DNA from: CADCVW01 sp035644935
Lineage (GTDB): Bacteria > Pseudomonadota > Alphaproteobacteria > Sphingomonadales > Sphingomonadaceae
Assembly: GCA_035644935.1 (NCBI GenBank)
Contig: DASQNO010000069.1
Span: 1 to 41,909 of the forward strand
Length of the DNA stretch: 41,909 nt
Direction: 5' to 3'
The position numbers were made by a program, and so were the translations under genes. The notes under the pieces were generated by a model. The model worked only from the letters and a program-made list of their open reading frames with translations. It ran no database searches and was not told the origin of the DNA. The first letter of the stretch is position 1. The number at the start of each line of letters is the position of its first letter. This document shows, in pieces, positions 1-7,920 of this stretch.

Positions 1-989
1 GTGGCGGCCGTGATGCTCCAAAGCGGGTCCAGCTGCAGCCGGCCATTGGCCTCGAAATAGCCCCGAAACCCGCGGTCGCGATCGGCGGTGAGCGCGTTGC
101 CCAGGTTGACGTCGGTGCGCGTGCCGTAGGTGACGAAGCCGCCGAGCTGGATCGCGCCGAGTTGATCAAGCCGGCGGTAGCGCGCCTCGAGCGCCGGCAG
201 CACCTTGGAATAGATGTGCGGCGTGACCGTAAGGTCCTGGTTGGGCGCAAGCGGGAAGTAGTAGGGAAGGGCGAACTCGACCCCGTTGGTGCGGCTGAAG
301 CGGACGTCGGGGACGAGCAAGCCGCCGGCCGAGCTTCCCGACCCGTCGGGGTGCGAGAAGGAGGGCAGGGGGATCAGCGGAATCCCCAGGATGTTAAAGC
401 GCGCCCCGCGATAGCTAATCCGCCGCCGCGCGGGATCGTGGACGATGCGCAGCGCGGTGACCTGCCAGGTCGGGTCCTTGGGGCACCCTTCGCTGTCGAT
501 CACCGCGCAGGGCGAATAGGCGGCGCGCTCCAGCGTGCTGACGCCGTCGACGCGCGTCGCGCGCACCGCCGCGAGGCGGCCGCCGTCCTCCAGCACCAGC
601 AGGAGGTTTTCGATGACGCCGTCGCGCAGCGTGTCGCTAAGTTGCACCGAATCGCCGTAGGCGGTGTCGCCGCCGGGGTTGGTCACGGCGACATTGCCCT
701 CGGCGCGAACCTCGCCCGTGGCGCGGTTCCAGATCACGCGTTCGGCCGCGAGGTTGTTGCCTTCGCGCGTCATGCGCACGCGGCCCGACGCAGTGACCAG
801 GCCGGTGCGGTCGTCATATTCCAGCCGGTCGCTGCTGAATTCGATCGCCTCGTCGGTGGCGTCATCGGCCGGCGGCGCGACTTCCACCTGGTCGGCCGCG
901 GCAGGGCCGGTCGCGGCGTCCTGCGCGCGAGCCGGCGCGGCGCAGGCGAGTATGAGGGGCAAAGCTGTCAGGCAGATACGCGTCAACAC
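1..989 (-). CDS. lptD: LPS-assembly protein LptD, N-terminal part (runs off the window)
   Basis: This is the outer-membrane translocon component that, with LptE, inserts lipopolysaccharide into the outer leaflet. Reading the minus strand from a GTG at 989 gives a signal peptide (hydrophobic stretch LTALPLILACAAPARA), then an OstA/LptA-like domain (about residues 45-160, with EFSSDRLEYDDRTGLVTASG and GDSVQLSDTLRDG), then the start of the beta-barrel region (GGLLVPDVRFSRTNG, FALPYYFPLAPNQDLTVTP). About 329 codons are visible and the frame is open to the window edge, so the C-terminal half lies outside. An in-frame GTG at 1049 is an alternative start; 989 is preferred because the signal peptide then begins directly. 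The gene diverges from pepA across about 150 bp. The family is clear from the domain order; only the exact start is uncertain. Confidence 0.93.
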   Translation of the reverse strand, partial: MLTRICLTALPLILACAAPARAQDAATGPAAADQVEVAPPADDATDEAIEFSSDRLEYDDRTGLVTASGRVRMTREGNNLAAERVIWNRATGEVRAEGNVAVTNPGGDTAYGDSVQLSDTLRDGVIENLLLVLEDGGRLAAVRATRVDGVSTLERAAYSPCAVIDSEGCPKDPTWQVTALRIVHDPARRRISYRGARFNILGIPLIPLPSFSHPDGSGSSAGGLLVPDVRFSRTNGVEFALPYYFPLAPNQDLTVTPHIYSKVLPALEARYRRLDQLGAIQLGGFVTYGTRTDVNLGNALTADRDRGFRGYFEANGRLQLDPLWSITAA

Positions 990-1146
990 GCCGGCGATCC
1001 CCGCGGCCGAACTTGGCCATGCTCGCGCGCCTATCGCATCGGCGTTCACGCTTCGCAATCGCCGGAACCCGCGAGCCGGCGCATCCCTTTGCAGACGCGC
1101 CGCCACATCCTAGGTAAGCGCCACATCCCCGACCCAAAGGAACCCC

Positions 1147-2616
1147 ATGCAAATCCGCTTCGCCGCCGAGCGCCCGCAAGGCGCCTACGCCCTCGCGTTG
1201 CCCGTCACGGAACCCGGCGGAACGGACCCGCGCTTGCCGGAGGGCAGCACCGGGTTGGTCGAGGCGGCACTCCGCCAGCAGCGGTTCGAAGGCGAACCGT
1301 CGAGCATCGCCGAGGTTTTCGTGCCCGAGGCGACGGGCGCGCGCCGCGTCCTGTTGGCGGGGCTGGGCACGGGAACGCCCGATGCAAGCGCGCTTGAGAA
1401 GGTCGGCGCGGCGCTGGCCGGCAGGCTGCTTCGTTCGGGGGAAACGACGCTGGTGGTGGACGTCACTGGCCTTGGGCTGGACGGCGACGGCGCGGCGAGG
1501 ATCGCGCTTGGCGCGGCGCTGCGGTCCTACCGGTTCGACGCCTACCGCACAACGTTGAAGGACAAGCAGAAGGTTTCGCTGGCCGAGGTCGTGGTGGTCG
1601 GCGGCGGCGGCGATGCGTCCGCGCGCTGGGAGGCGCGCTACGCGCCGGTGATCGTGGGCACCAGCTTCACCCGCGATCTGGTCACCGAACCGGCCAATGT
1701 CCTGTTCCCGGTCAGCTTCGTCGAGCGCTGCGAGCGCATGCGTGAACTTGGTGTCGAGATCGAGGTGCTGGAGCCCGCCGACATGGAGCGGCTCGGCATG
1801 CACGCGCTGCTTTCGGTGGCGCAGGGCTCCGCGCAGCCGGCGCGGCTGATCTGCATGCGCTGGAACGGCGGTGCGGAAGGCGAGCGCCCGGTGGCGTTCG
1901 TGGGCAAGGGCGTGACGTTCGACACGGGCGGCATTTCGATCAAGCCGGCAGCTGGCATGGAAATGATGAAGTGGGACATGGGAGGCGCGGGCGCGGTCGC
2001 GGGCGCGATGATGACGCTTGCCGCTCGCAAGGCGCGCGCCAACGTCATTGGCGTCTGCACGTTGGCTGAAAACATGCCGTCGGGCACCGCCACCCGTCCG
2101 GGCGACGTCGTGACGTCGATGTCGGGCCAGACCATCGAGGTCATCAACACCGACGCGGAAGGCCGCATGGTGCTCGCCGACGCGATGACGTGGGTGCAGC
2201 GCACGCATAACCCGCACACGGTGGTGGACCTGGCAACGCTGACCGGCGCGATGATCATTGCGCTGGGTCACGAATATGGCGGGCTGTTCTCCAACGACGA
2301 GGCGCTGGCCGCTGGCCTCGACGCGGCGGGCAAGGCGGTCGGCGAACGGCTGTGGCGCTTCCCGCTGGGCGATGCATACAACCGGCAGATGGACTCGCCG
2401 ATCGCGGATATGAAGAACGCGGGCCCCCGGGAAGGCGGTTCGATCATGGCCGCGTGCTTCCTGGAACGCTTCGTAGATGCGGGCACGAAATGGGCGCATC
2501 TGGATATCGCGGGCACGGTCTGGGCGAACAAGGCGACGCCGTTGTTCGACAAGGGCGCAACGGCGTTTGGCGTGCGGTTGATCGACCAATTCGTGGAGAG
2601 TGAGTTCGAGAAGTAG
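1147..2616 (+). CDS. pepA: leucyl aminopeptidase (M17 family)
   Basis: Cytosolic di-metal aminopeptidase that removes N-terminal residues, leucine preferentially, from peptides. The product has 489 residues, usual for the family. The C-terminal catalytic domain carries the M17 signature NTDAEGRMVL (residues 334-343), and the metal/catalytic residues K254 and D259 fall in GKGVTFDTGG. The N-terminal third is the more variable M17 N-domain. The ATG at 1147 follows an AAAGGA ribosome-binding site, and the N-terminus MQIRFAAERP is typical. The stop is directly followed by a palindromic repeat and then holC in the same direction, so the two may be co-transcribed. Some PepA proteins also bind DNA, but nothing here shows that role. 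Confidence 0.97.
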   Translation: MQIRFAAERPQGAYALALPVTEPGGTDPRLPEGSTGLVEAALRQQRFEGEPSSIAEVFVPEATGARRVLLAGLGTGTPDASALEKVGAALAGRLLRSGETTLVVDVTGLGLDGDGAARIALGAALRSYRFDAYRTTLKDKQKVSLAEVVVVGGGGDASARWEARYAPVIVGTSFTRDLVTEPANVLFPVSFVERCERMRELGVEIEVLEPADMERLGMHALLSVAQGSAQPARLICMRWNGGAEGERPVAFVGKGVTFDTGGISIKPAAGMEMMKWDMGGAGAVAGAMMTLAARKARANVIGVCTLAENMPSGTATRPGDVVTSMSGQTIEVINTDAEGRMVLADAMTWVQRTHNPHTVVDLATLTGAMIIALGHEYGGLFSNDEALAAGLDAAGKAVGERLWRFPLGDAYNRQMDSPIADMKNAGPREGGSIMAACFLERFVDAGTKWAHLDIAGTVWANKATPLFDKGATAFGVRLIDQFVESEFEK

Positions 2617-2702
2617 CGTCTTGCCGGCGCAGGCTGGCATCTCGGCGGGGGAAGCGCGCAGTAGCTGGTCTCGCTGAGATCACGGCATGCGCTGGGATGA
2701 CG
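2617..2702. repeat. dispersed palindromic repeat, family A, copy 1
   Basis: An imperfect inverted repeat: the left end reads CGTCTTGCCGGCGCAGGCTG and the right end GCATGCGCTGGGATGACG. It has the same layout as the elements at 5886-5971 and 14927-15012, in which CGTCATxCC and GGxATGACG form the outer ends and GGCATCTC / GAGAT the inner arms. It starts right at the pepA stop codon and its right edge touches the GGAGG ribosome-binding site of holC. This copy is more diverged than the other two. It is REP-like and non-coding. Confidence 0.8.
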
Positions 2703-2710
2703 GAGGCGCG

Positions 2711-3151
2711 ATGCAGGTCGATTTCTACCATCTGGCCGCGACGCCGATCGAGCGCGTGCTGCCGCGCATCGCCGAGCGGCTGCTGGCTGACGGCGCGCGC
2801 CTGCTGGTAGTCGCGGACGATGACGTGTTGTTGGCGCGGCTCGACCGGCAACTGTGGGACTATGCGCCTGCCAGCTTCCTGCCGCACGCGCGGGACGGAG
2901 GCGACGACGATACGCGCCAGCCCGTGCTGCTTTCCGCCAGCATCGTCGCGGCCAACGGCGCGCGCAACGTCGCGCTCGCCGACGGCGTGTGGCGGGAGGC
3001 GGCGCTGGGGTTCGATCGCGCCTTTTATCTCTTCGACGAGACGCGGATCGCCGACGCGCGTGCGCAGTGGCGGGCGCTGGGCGGCAAGCCCGATGTCACT
3101 CGCCGGTTCTGGAAGCAGGACGAGGCGGGCAAGTGGCGCGAGGGCCCCTGA
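2711..3151 (+). CDS. holC: DNA polymerase III subunit chi
   Basis: A 146-residue small accessory subunit of the clamp-loader assembly. In the known complex chi links the loader (through psi) to single-strand-binding protein. The sequence begins MQVDFYHLAATPIERVLPRI and continues with the chi-like pattern of a Rossmann-type alpha/beta protein: LLVVADDDVLLARLDRQLW, a DPVLLS-type strand (QPVLLSAS), then ARAQWRALGG and RRFWKQDE near the end. The ATG at 2711 is chosen over an in-frame ATG at 2687 because it has a GGAGG site five bases upstream and gives the standard N-terminus. It lies between pepA and ndk. Family assignment is strong. Confidence 0.93.
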   Translation: MQVDFYHLAATPIERVLPRIAERLLADGARLLVVADDDVLLARLDRQLWDYAPASFLPHARDGGDDDTRQPVLLSASIVAANGARNVALADGVWREAALGFDRAFYLFDETRIADARAQWRALGGKPDVTRRFWKQDEAGKWREGP

Positions 3152-3225
3152 GGTTGCCGAGGAGGCCAAGTCTGCCTAGACGCGCGGCAACCCATTCACC
3201 CCCATTAACGGAAACGGACCCAGCC

Positions 3226-3648
3226 ATGGCGACCGAACGCACTTTTTCGATCATCAAACCCGACGCCACGCGCCGCAATATCACGGGCGAGGTCACCGCG
3301 ATGCTGGAGCAAGCGGGCCTGCGCGTTGTCGCGTCGCGCCGCATTCGAATGAGCCGCGAGCAGGCGGAGGGCTTCTACGGCGTCCATCGCGAGCGGCCGT
3401 TCTTCAACGACCTGGTCGCCTTCATGACGTCCGGCCCGGTGGTGGTGCAGGTGCTGGAAGGCGAAAACGCCGTGCTGCGAAACCGCGAGATCATGGGCGC
3501 GACCAACCCCGCCAACGCCGACGAGGGCACGATCCGCAAGGTGCACGCCGAATCGATCGAGGCGAACACGGTGCACGGGTCGGACAGTGCCGAGAACGCC
3601 GCGACCGAGATCGCGTTCTTCTTCAAGCCGGAAGAAATCGTCGGCTGA
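3226..3648 (+). CDS. ndk: nucleoside diphosphate kinase
   Basis: Transfers the gamma phosphate from ATP to other nucleoside diphosphates through a phosphohistidine, balancing NTP and dNTP pools in the cytosol. The product has 140 residues, the normal length. It opens with ATERTFSIIKPDATRRN, has the RERPFF segment, and carries the active-site signature NTVHGSDSAENA with catalytic H117. The start at 3226 is fixed by the conserved N-terminus; the ribosome-binding site is weak. It follows holC by 74 bp on the same strand and ends just before a 148-bp inverted repeat that separates it from the convergent purN. Confidence 0.98.
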   Translation: MATERTFSIIKPDATRRNITGEVTAMLEQAGLRVVASRRIRMSREQAEGFYGVHRERPFFNDLVAFMTSGPVVVQVLEGENAVLRNREIMGATNPANADEGTIRKVHAESIEANTVHGSDSAENAATEIAFFFKPEEIVG

Positions 3649-3653
3649 GGAAA

Positions 3654-3801
3654 CCCTCTCCCGCTTTCGCGGGAGAGGAGGGGCCCGCGCCAGCGGGAGG
3701 TGAGGGTCTTCTTTTCCTCCTGGGCCTAGTCAGGGAAGAAGACCCTCACCTCCCACCGCAAACCCGGCGGGCCCCTCCTCTCCCGCTAAGGCGGGAGAGG
3801 G
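3654..3801. repeat. 148-bp inverted repeat between convergent ndk and purN
   Basis: The two arms, about 60 bp each, run from CCCTCTCCCGC on the left to GCGGGAGAGGG on the right and match over most of their length, including GGAGGTGAGGGTCTTCTT facing AAGAAGACCCTCACCTCC. The loop is about 20 bp. Each arm also contains a small hairpin of its own at the base (CTCTCCCGC with GCGGGAGAG), so the whole can form a cruciform or a branched RNA hairpin. It ends five bases from the purN stop. It probably serves as a bidirectional terminator and looks like a member of a dispersed palindrome family. There is no U-tract. Confidence 0.85.
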
Positions 3802-3805
3802 AAGC

Positions 3806-4774
3806 CTAGAACTCCGCAGCGAGGTCCAGCAGCTTGGTAAGCCGCCTCGGCGCCACCGCGCGCCAACTCCTCGCCAGCCCCTCCGCGACATGGTTCCAGT
3901 CGACGCCGGGACGGTCTAGCCGGTAGGCGACCCAGCCCGAGGCGCCGTAATATGCGGGGCGGTAGTAGATGTCGGGGTCGCTCTCGATCAGTGCCGCCAT
4001 CTCGTCCGCGCCGCTCGTCTTGACCAGCAGCGCCACCGCATCCTCGCCGTGGTGGCGGACCGAGACATAGGCGAAGAACTTGCCCGACTTCTCGCCACCG
4101 ACGCGCCAGCCCGGCGCGCCGTGCGAGGTGCGGGCGTCCGTGTCGGGCAGCGCCAGCGCCAGCGCGCCGACCTTGGCGACGATCCATTCGGGTTGCCGTT
4201 CCTGCGACACGTAGTCCGCGAGGACGCGGCCGTAGAGCTGATGTTCGGCGATCAACACCCGCGCTGCCAAGGTGTCGGGCGTGTCGCCCGGGAGCACGGC
4301 CACTTTGATCTGCCCGAGCACTTCGCCGTCGTCGACGGCTTCGGTGACGAGGTGGACGCTGCACCCCGCGACCTTGTCGCCCGCGGCGAGCGCGCGTGCG
4401 TGGGGGTTTAGCCCCTTGTAGCGCGGCAGCAGCGATGGGTGGATGTTGAGAATGCGCCCGCGCCACGCCGACACGAAGCTGGCGGGCAGCACGCGCATGA
4501 ACCCCGCCAGTGCGATCCAATCGGCCCCCGACGCGTGGATTGCCTGATCGAGAGCTGCATAGAACTGGCTCTTGTCTTTGGAAGTGGGTTGGGGGAGTCC
4601 GATCGTGCGAACGCCCTCGGCCCGCGCTAGCGCCAGCCCGGCGGCGTCTTCGCTGTCTGCGGCCACCAGCGCGATCTCGAACGGACAATCGGCGCGCTTG
4701 GCTGCGTAGACGAGCGCCGCCATGTTGGACCCGCGGCCGGAGATCAGCACCGCGACGCGCGCGCGGTCAGCCAC
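3806..4774 (-). CDS. purN: phosphoribosylglycinamide formyltransferase fused to a YjbR/MmcQ-like domain
   Basis: Carries out the third step of purine synthesis, adding a formyl group from 10-formyl-tetrahydrofolate to GAR. Residues 1-190 form the PurN domain: AVLISGRGSNMAAL at the phosphate-binding start, catalytic N110 and H112 in ILNIHPSLLPRYKG, and the aspartate in VHLVTEAVDDGEVLGQ. Residues about 194-317 form a second domain with YjbR/MmcQ features (EWIVAKVGALALALP, HGAPGWRVGG, FFAYVSVRHHGEDAVALL), bringing the protein to 322 residues instead of about 200. The GTG at 4774 overlaps the end of purM by eight bases, so the two are translationally coupled. The function of the extra domain is unknown; YjbR domains are usually free-standing. 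Confidence 0.92.
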   Translation of the reverse strand: MADRARVAVLISGRGSNMAALVYAAKRADCPFEIALVAADSEDAAGLALARAEGVRTIGLPQPTSKDKSQFYAALDQAIHASGADWIALAGFMRVLPASFVSAWRGRILNIHPSLLPRYKGLNPHARALAAGDKVAGCSVHLVTEAVDDGEVLGQIKVAVLPGDTPDTLAARVLIAEHQLYGRVLADYVSQERQPEWIVAKVGALALALPDTDARTSHGAPGWRVGGEKSGKFFAYVSVRHHGEDAVALLVKTSGADEMAALIESDPDIYYRPAYYGASGWVAYRLDRPGVDWNHVAEGLARSWRAVAPRRLTKLLDLAAEF

Positions 4775-5855
4775 CGTGCGTCGCGCTCCACGGGGCACGC
4801 GCGCTCCAGGTTTCTGCCGAGCCGCTGACCGTGCAGCCGCGCGGGCCCGCGGCGACATGGCCGATGCGGTGTACCGTCTCGCCTGCGTTAGTCAGCGCGG
4901 CGGCCACGGCTTCCGCCTCGTCCGCCCCCACGATCACGGCCATGCCGATCCCGCAATTGAACGTCCGCGCCATCTCGCCCGGTTCGATGTTGCCGCTCGC
5001 CTGCAGGAACGCCATCAGCCGCGTCTGCGGCCAGGCGTCGGCATCGACGAATGCTTGAAGTCCTTCCGGCAAGACCCGGGGGATGTTCTCCAGCAGCCCG
5101 CCGCCCGTGATGTGCGCCAGCCCGTGCACGCCGCCCGCGCGCACCGTCGGCAGCAGAGCGCGAACGTAGATGCGCGTGGGCTCGAGCAGGATGTCGATCA
5201 GCAGGCGGTCGGCGTCGAACAGCGCCGGTCGATCCAGCTTCCACCCCTTGTCCGCGGCCAGCCGCCGCACGAGCGAATAGCCGTTGGAGTGGACGCCCGA
5301 GGACGCCAGCCCCAGGATGACGTCGCCGGCCGCGACCGCGTTTCCAGTCAGCGCCTCGCCCCGTTCCACCGCGCCGACGCAGAACCCCGCGAGGTCGTAG
5401 TCCCCGTCGGCGTACATGCCGGGCATCTCCGCCGTCTCGCCCCCGATCAGCGCGCAGCCGGCGATGCGGCAGCCCTCCGCAATGCCCGCGACCACGGCTT
5501 CGGCGACGACGCCGTCCAGCCGCCCGCAGCCGAAATAGTCCAGAAAGAAGAGCGGCTCCGCGCCCTGCACGACCAAGTCGTTGGCGCACATCGCGACGAG
5601 GTCAAGGCCGACGCCGTCGTGCCGTCCCGCGTCGATCGCGAGCTTGAGCTTGGTGCCGACGCCGTCGTTGGCCGCGACAAGCAGGGGGTCGCGGTAGCCC
5701 GCCGCCTTGAGGTCGAAGAACCCGCCGAATCCCCCGAGCTCCGCGTCGGCGCCCGGCCGGGCGGTGGCGCGGGCCAGCGGCGCGATCCGCTTCACCAGCG
5801 CATTTCCCGCCGCGATCGACACGCCGGCATCGGCGTAGGTGTAGGGGTTGGTCAT
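4767..5855 (-). CDS. purM: phosphoribosylformylglycinamidine cyclo-ligase (AIR synthetase)
   Basis: ATP-dependent ring closure of FGAM to aminoimidazole ribonucleotide, step five of purine synthesis. The product has 362 residues. It begins MTNPYTYADAGVSIAAGNAL, the family N-terminus, and contains VAANDGVGTKLKLA, CANDLVVQGAEPLFFLDYF, ALIGGETAEMPGMY and ITGGGLLENIPRVLP, all typical of PurM. The ATG at 5855 is chosen for this N-terminus even though the frame is open further upstream through a repeat. It is the first gene of a purM-purN pair; the upstream side holds palindromic repeat A2 and then the divergent DUF2066 gene. Confidence 0.97.
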   Translation of the reverse strand: MTNPYTYADAGVSIAAGNALVKRIAPLARATARPGADAELGGFGGFFDLKAAGYRDPLLVAANDGVGTKLKLAIDAGRHDGVGLDLVAMCANDLVVQGAEPLFFLDYFGCGRLDGVVAEAVVAGIAEGCRIAGCALIGGETAEMPGMYADGDYDLAGFCVGAVERGEALTGNAVAAGDVILGLASSGVHSNGYSLVRRLAADKGWKLDRPALFDADRLLIDILLEPTRIYVRALLPTVRAGGVHGLAHITGGGLLENIPRVLPEGLQAFVDADAWPQTRLMAFLQASGNIEPGEMARTFNCGIGMAVIVGADEAEAVAAALTNAGETVHRIGHVAAGPRGCTVSGSAETWSARAPWSATHGG

Positions 5856-5885
5856 GGCATCGCGGTTAGCGGATCGTTCAACCAA

Positions 5886-5971
5886 CGTCATCCCGGCGCA
5901 GGTCGGGATCTCCGCGAGTTCAGATACCGCTCTCTTCACCCGCCGAGATCGTAGGATGCGCTGGGATGACG
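5886..5971. repeat. dispersed palindromic repeat, family A, copy 2
   Basis: The outer arms CGTCATCCCGGCGCAGG and GCGCTGGGATGACG and the inner TCTCTTCACCCGCCGAGAT match copy 3 at 14927-15012 closely. It lies between the divergent purM and DUF2066 genes, about 30 bp upstream of the purM start. If transcribed it would fold into one long stem-loop with a central asymmetric loop. The element is REP-like; no function can be read from the sequence. Confidence 0.85.
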
Positions 5972-6045
5972 GTTCGCGAATGAGGTGCCGACGACCGCCT
6001 GTTCGACCCTTTCGCACCCGCGTCGGATGCGGCTAAGGAGCGGCG

Positions 6046-7290
6046 GTGAAACGTTTCGTCATCCCCGCCGCGCTGCTGCTCGCCGGCACCGCCGTCATCG
6101 CGCAGATCGAAAGCGGCGAACGGGGCGTCGCGCCGTTGGATAGCTCGTCCTCGCTCGAAATCGGCGGCGTCGCGGTGGACGTCAGCGCCAAGACGGCCAA
6201 CGACGCGCGGCTCACCGGCTGGCGCGAGGCGCAGCGGCGCGGGTGGCAGATGCTCTACGCCAAAACGCGCGGCGGACCCTGGCAGGACGCCCCGAAACTC
6301 CCCGATTCGACGCTGGACGCGATCACCAGCGGCATTATCGTGGAACGCGAGCAGATCGGGCCGACGCGCTACATCGCCTCGCTGGGCGTACTGTTCGACC
6401 GCTCGCGCGCGGGGCAGCTGCTCGGGTTGCAGGGCCGCGCCGCGCGCTCCGCGCCGATGCTGGTGATCCCGGTGATGATCAGCGGCGGCACGGCGACCAG
6501 CCTGGAGATCCGCAACGAATGGCAGCGCGCCTGGGCGCGCTTCCGCACCGGCAACAGCGCCATCGATTATGTGCGCCCCACGGGCACGGGAATAGACCCG
6601 CTGCTGCTTAACGCCGCGCAGGCGAACCGGCCGGGGCGCGGGCAATGGCGGCTGCTGCTCGACCTCTATGGCGCGGCCGATGTCGTCGTTCCGGAAGTCA
6701 GGCTGCGGCGGCTCTGGCCGGGTGGGCCGGTGATCGGCGACTTCACCGCGCGGCACGGCCCCGACGGCGAGATCCTCGATCGCTTCACGCTGCGCGTTCC
6801 CACCAGCGCGGGCCTCCCCAAGCTGATGGACGCGGGCGTCGCGCGGATCGACGCGGCGTACACCCGCGCGCTGTCCTTTGGGCAGCTGACGCCCGATCCG
6901 TCGCTCATCATCGAAGAGCCGGAAATCCTGGAGGCGATCGTCGTCGACGACGGCGCGGCCAAGAGGGCGGAGGAGCGCCGCAAGGCTGCGGCCGCAGCGA
7001 CCGCGCCAAAGGCGGCGGACCCGTCCAAGCCGTCGGCATTCACCGCGGTGTCCATCCAGGTGGACACGCCGACGCCCGGCAGCGTCGATGCGGCGGAAGC
7101 GGCGATCCGCGGCGTCGGCGGCGTCGCCAGCGCCACGGTGGTCAGCCTCGACGTCGGCGGCACGTCCACCGTGCGCATCATTTATTCCGGCGACCTGGAC
7201 GCGCTGCGCGCGGCGCTGAGCGGGCGCGGCTTCATCGTCGAAGGCGGCGGCACGAGCCTGCGCATCCGACGCGGGGGAGGCGAGCAATAG
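6046..7290 (+). CDS. DUF2066-type exported protein with C-terminal HMA-like domain
   Basis: A 414-residue protein with an N-terminal signal peptide (VKRFVIPAALLLAGTAVIAQ). Residues about 35-110 look like DUF2066 (DARLTGWREAQRRGWQMLYA, RYIASLGVLFDRSRAGQLLG), and the central part has APMLVIPVMISGG. After an Ala/Lys-rich linker (about 305-325) there is a small ferredoxin-like segment at about 330-410 (VSIQVDTPTPGSVDAAEAAI, STVRIIYSGDLDALRAAL) without a metal-binding CxxC pair. The GTG at 6046 has an AAGGAG site five bases before it. It is directly upstream of, and overlaps by four bases, the HdaA-type gene. The role is unknown; it is probably periplasmic. Confidence 0.8.
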   Translation: MKRFVIPAALLLAGTAVIAQIESGERGVAPLDSSSSLEIGGVAVDVSAKTANDARLTGWREAQRRGWQMLYAKTRGGPWQDAPKLPDSTLDAITSGIIVEREQIGPTRYIASLGVLFDRSRAGQLLGLQGRAARSAPMLVIPVMISGGTATSLEIRNEWQRAWARFRTGNSAIDYVRPTGTGIDPLLLNAAQANRPGRGQWRLLLDLYGAADVVVPEVRLRRLWPGGPVIGDFTARHGPDGEILDRFTLRVPTSAGLPKLMDAGVARIDAAYTRALSFGQLTPDPSLIIEEPEILEAIVVDDGAAKRAEERRKAAAAATAPKAADPSKPSAFTAVSIQVDTPTPGSVDAAEAAIRGVGGVASATVVSLDVGGTSTVRIIYSGDLDALRAALSGRGFIVEGGGTSLRIRRGGGEQ

Positions 7291-7910
7291 CCTCCGGCCA
7301 GATTGGACTGCCGCTGAACTGGCCCGCGCCCGCGGCCGGAGACTTCTTCGTCACCGACTGCAATCGCGCCGCCGTCCGCCACTTCGAACGCCTGTCGACC
7401 TGGCCGGTCATGGCGTCGATGCTGACAGGTCCGCGGCTGTCGGGCCGCAGCCTGCTGGCGCGCCGCTTCGTCGCCAAGACCGGGGGACGCCTGTTCGATC
7501 CAGCGGAGGACGGCGACGAGGAGCAGATCTTTCACGCCTGGAACCAGGCGCAGGCGACGCGGCGGCCGCTGGTGCTGATCACCGACCACCTGCCGCCGGC
7601 GTGGCGCGTGCGCTTGCCCGATCTCGCCTCGCGCCTGTCCGCCACGCCCCATGTCGCCATTGGCGAGCCTGACGACGCGCTGTTCGGCCTGCTGCTGGCC
7701 AAGCTGCTGGGCGAGCGGGGTCTGACGGCGCCGCCGGACCTCGCGCGTTACCTGCTGCCGCGGGTCGACCGCAGCTACCTCGCCATTCACCGGGTGGTCG
7801 ATGCGCTGGACCGGCACCTGTTCGAGCGTCCCGGCCGGCTGACCGTGCCTGCGACCCGCCGTGCGCTGGAGGAGGCGGGGCTTATCGACGCGCGGCGGCT
7901 GACCGGGTAA
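7287..7910 (+). CDS. hdaA: HdaA/DnaA-like replication regulator with apparent ATA start
   Basis: A 207-residue DnaA-family protein of the kind that, in Caulobacter, promotes DnaA-ATP hydrolysis with the sliding clamp. The N-terminus carries a clamp-binding-like QIGLPLNW, followed by FFVTDCNRAAVRHFERL, a P-loop-like GPRLSGRSLLARRF in which the usual lysine is arginine, a Walker-B-like PLVLITDHLP, and a DnaA-lid-like C-terminus (LARYLLPRVDRSYLAIHRVV). No ATG, GTG or TTG exists in frame near the N-terminus. An ATA at 7287 lies six bases after a GGAGG (7276-7280), overlaps the upstream TAG as ATAG, and gives the expected N-terminus. ATT at 7302 and CTG at 7308 are weaker alternatives. The family is well supported; the start is inference. 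Confidence 0.82.
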   Translation: MASGQIGLPLNWPAPAAGDFFVTDCNRAAVRHFERLSTWPVMASMLTGPRLSGRSLLARRFVAKTGGRLFDPAEDGDEEQIFHAWNQAQATRRPLVLITDHLPPAWRVRLPDLASRLSATPHVAIGEPDDALFGLLLAKLLGERGLTAPPDLARYLLPRVDRSYLAIHRVVDALDRHLFERPGRLTVPATRRALEEAGLIDARRLTG

Positions 7911-7920
7911 GTCGTCAGCC

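Noticed and set aside
162..1397. A 411-codon plus-strand frame across the lptD region
   Set aside because: It is antisense to lptD, rich in Arg/Gly/Ala without family motifs, and runs into pepA; it is a shadow caused by high GC.
862..2640. A 592-codon minus-strand frame opposite pepA
   Set aside because: It lies antisense to the well-supported pepA and has the His/Arg-rich composition of shadow frames in GC-rich DNA.
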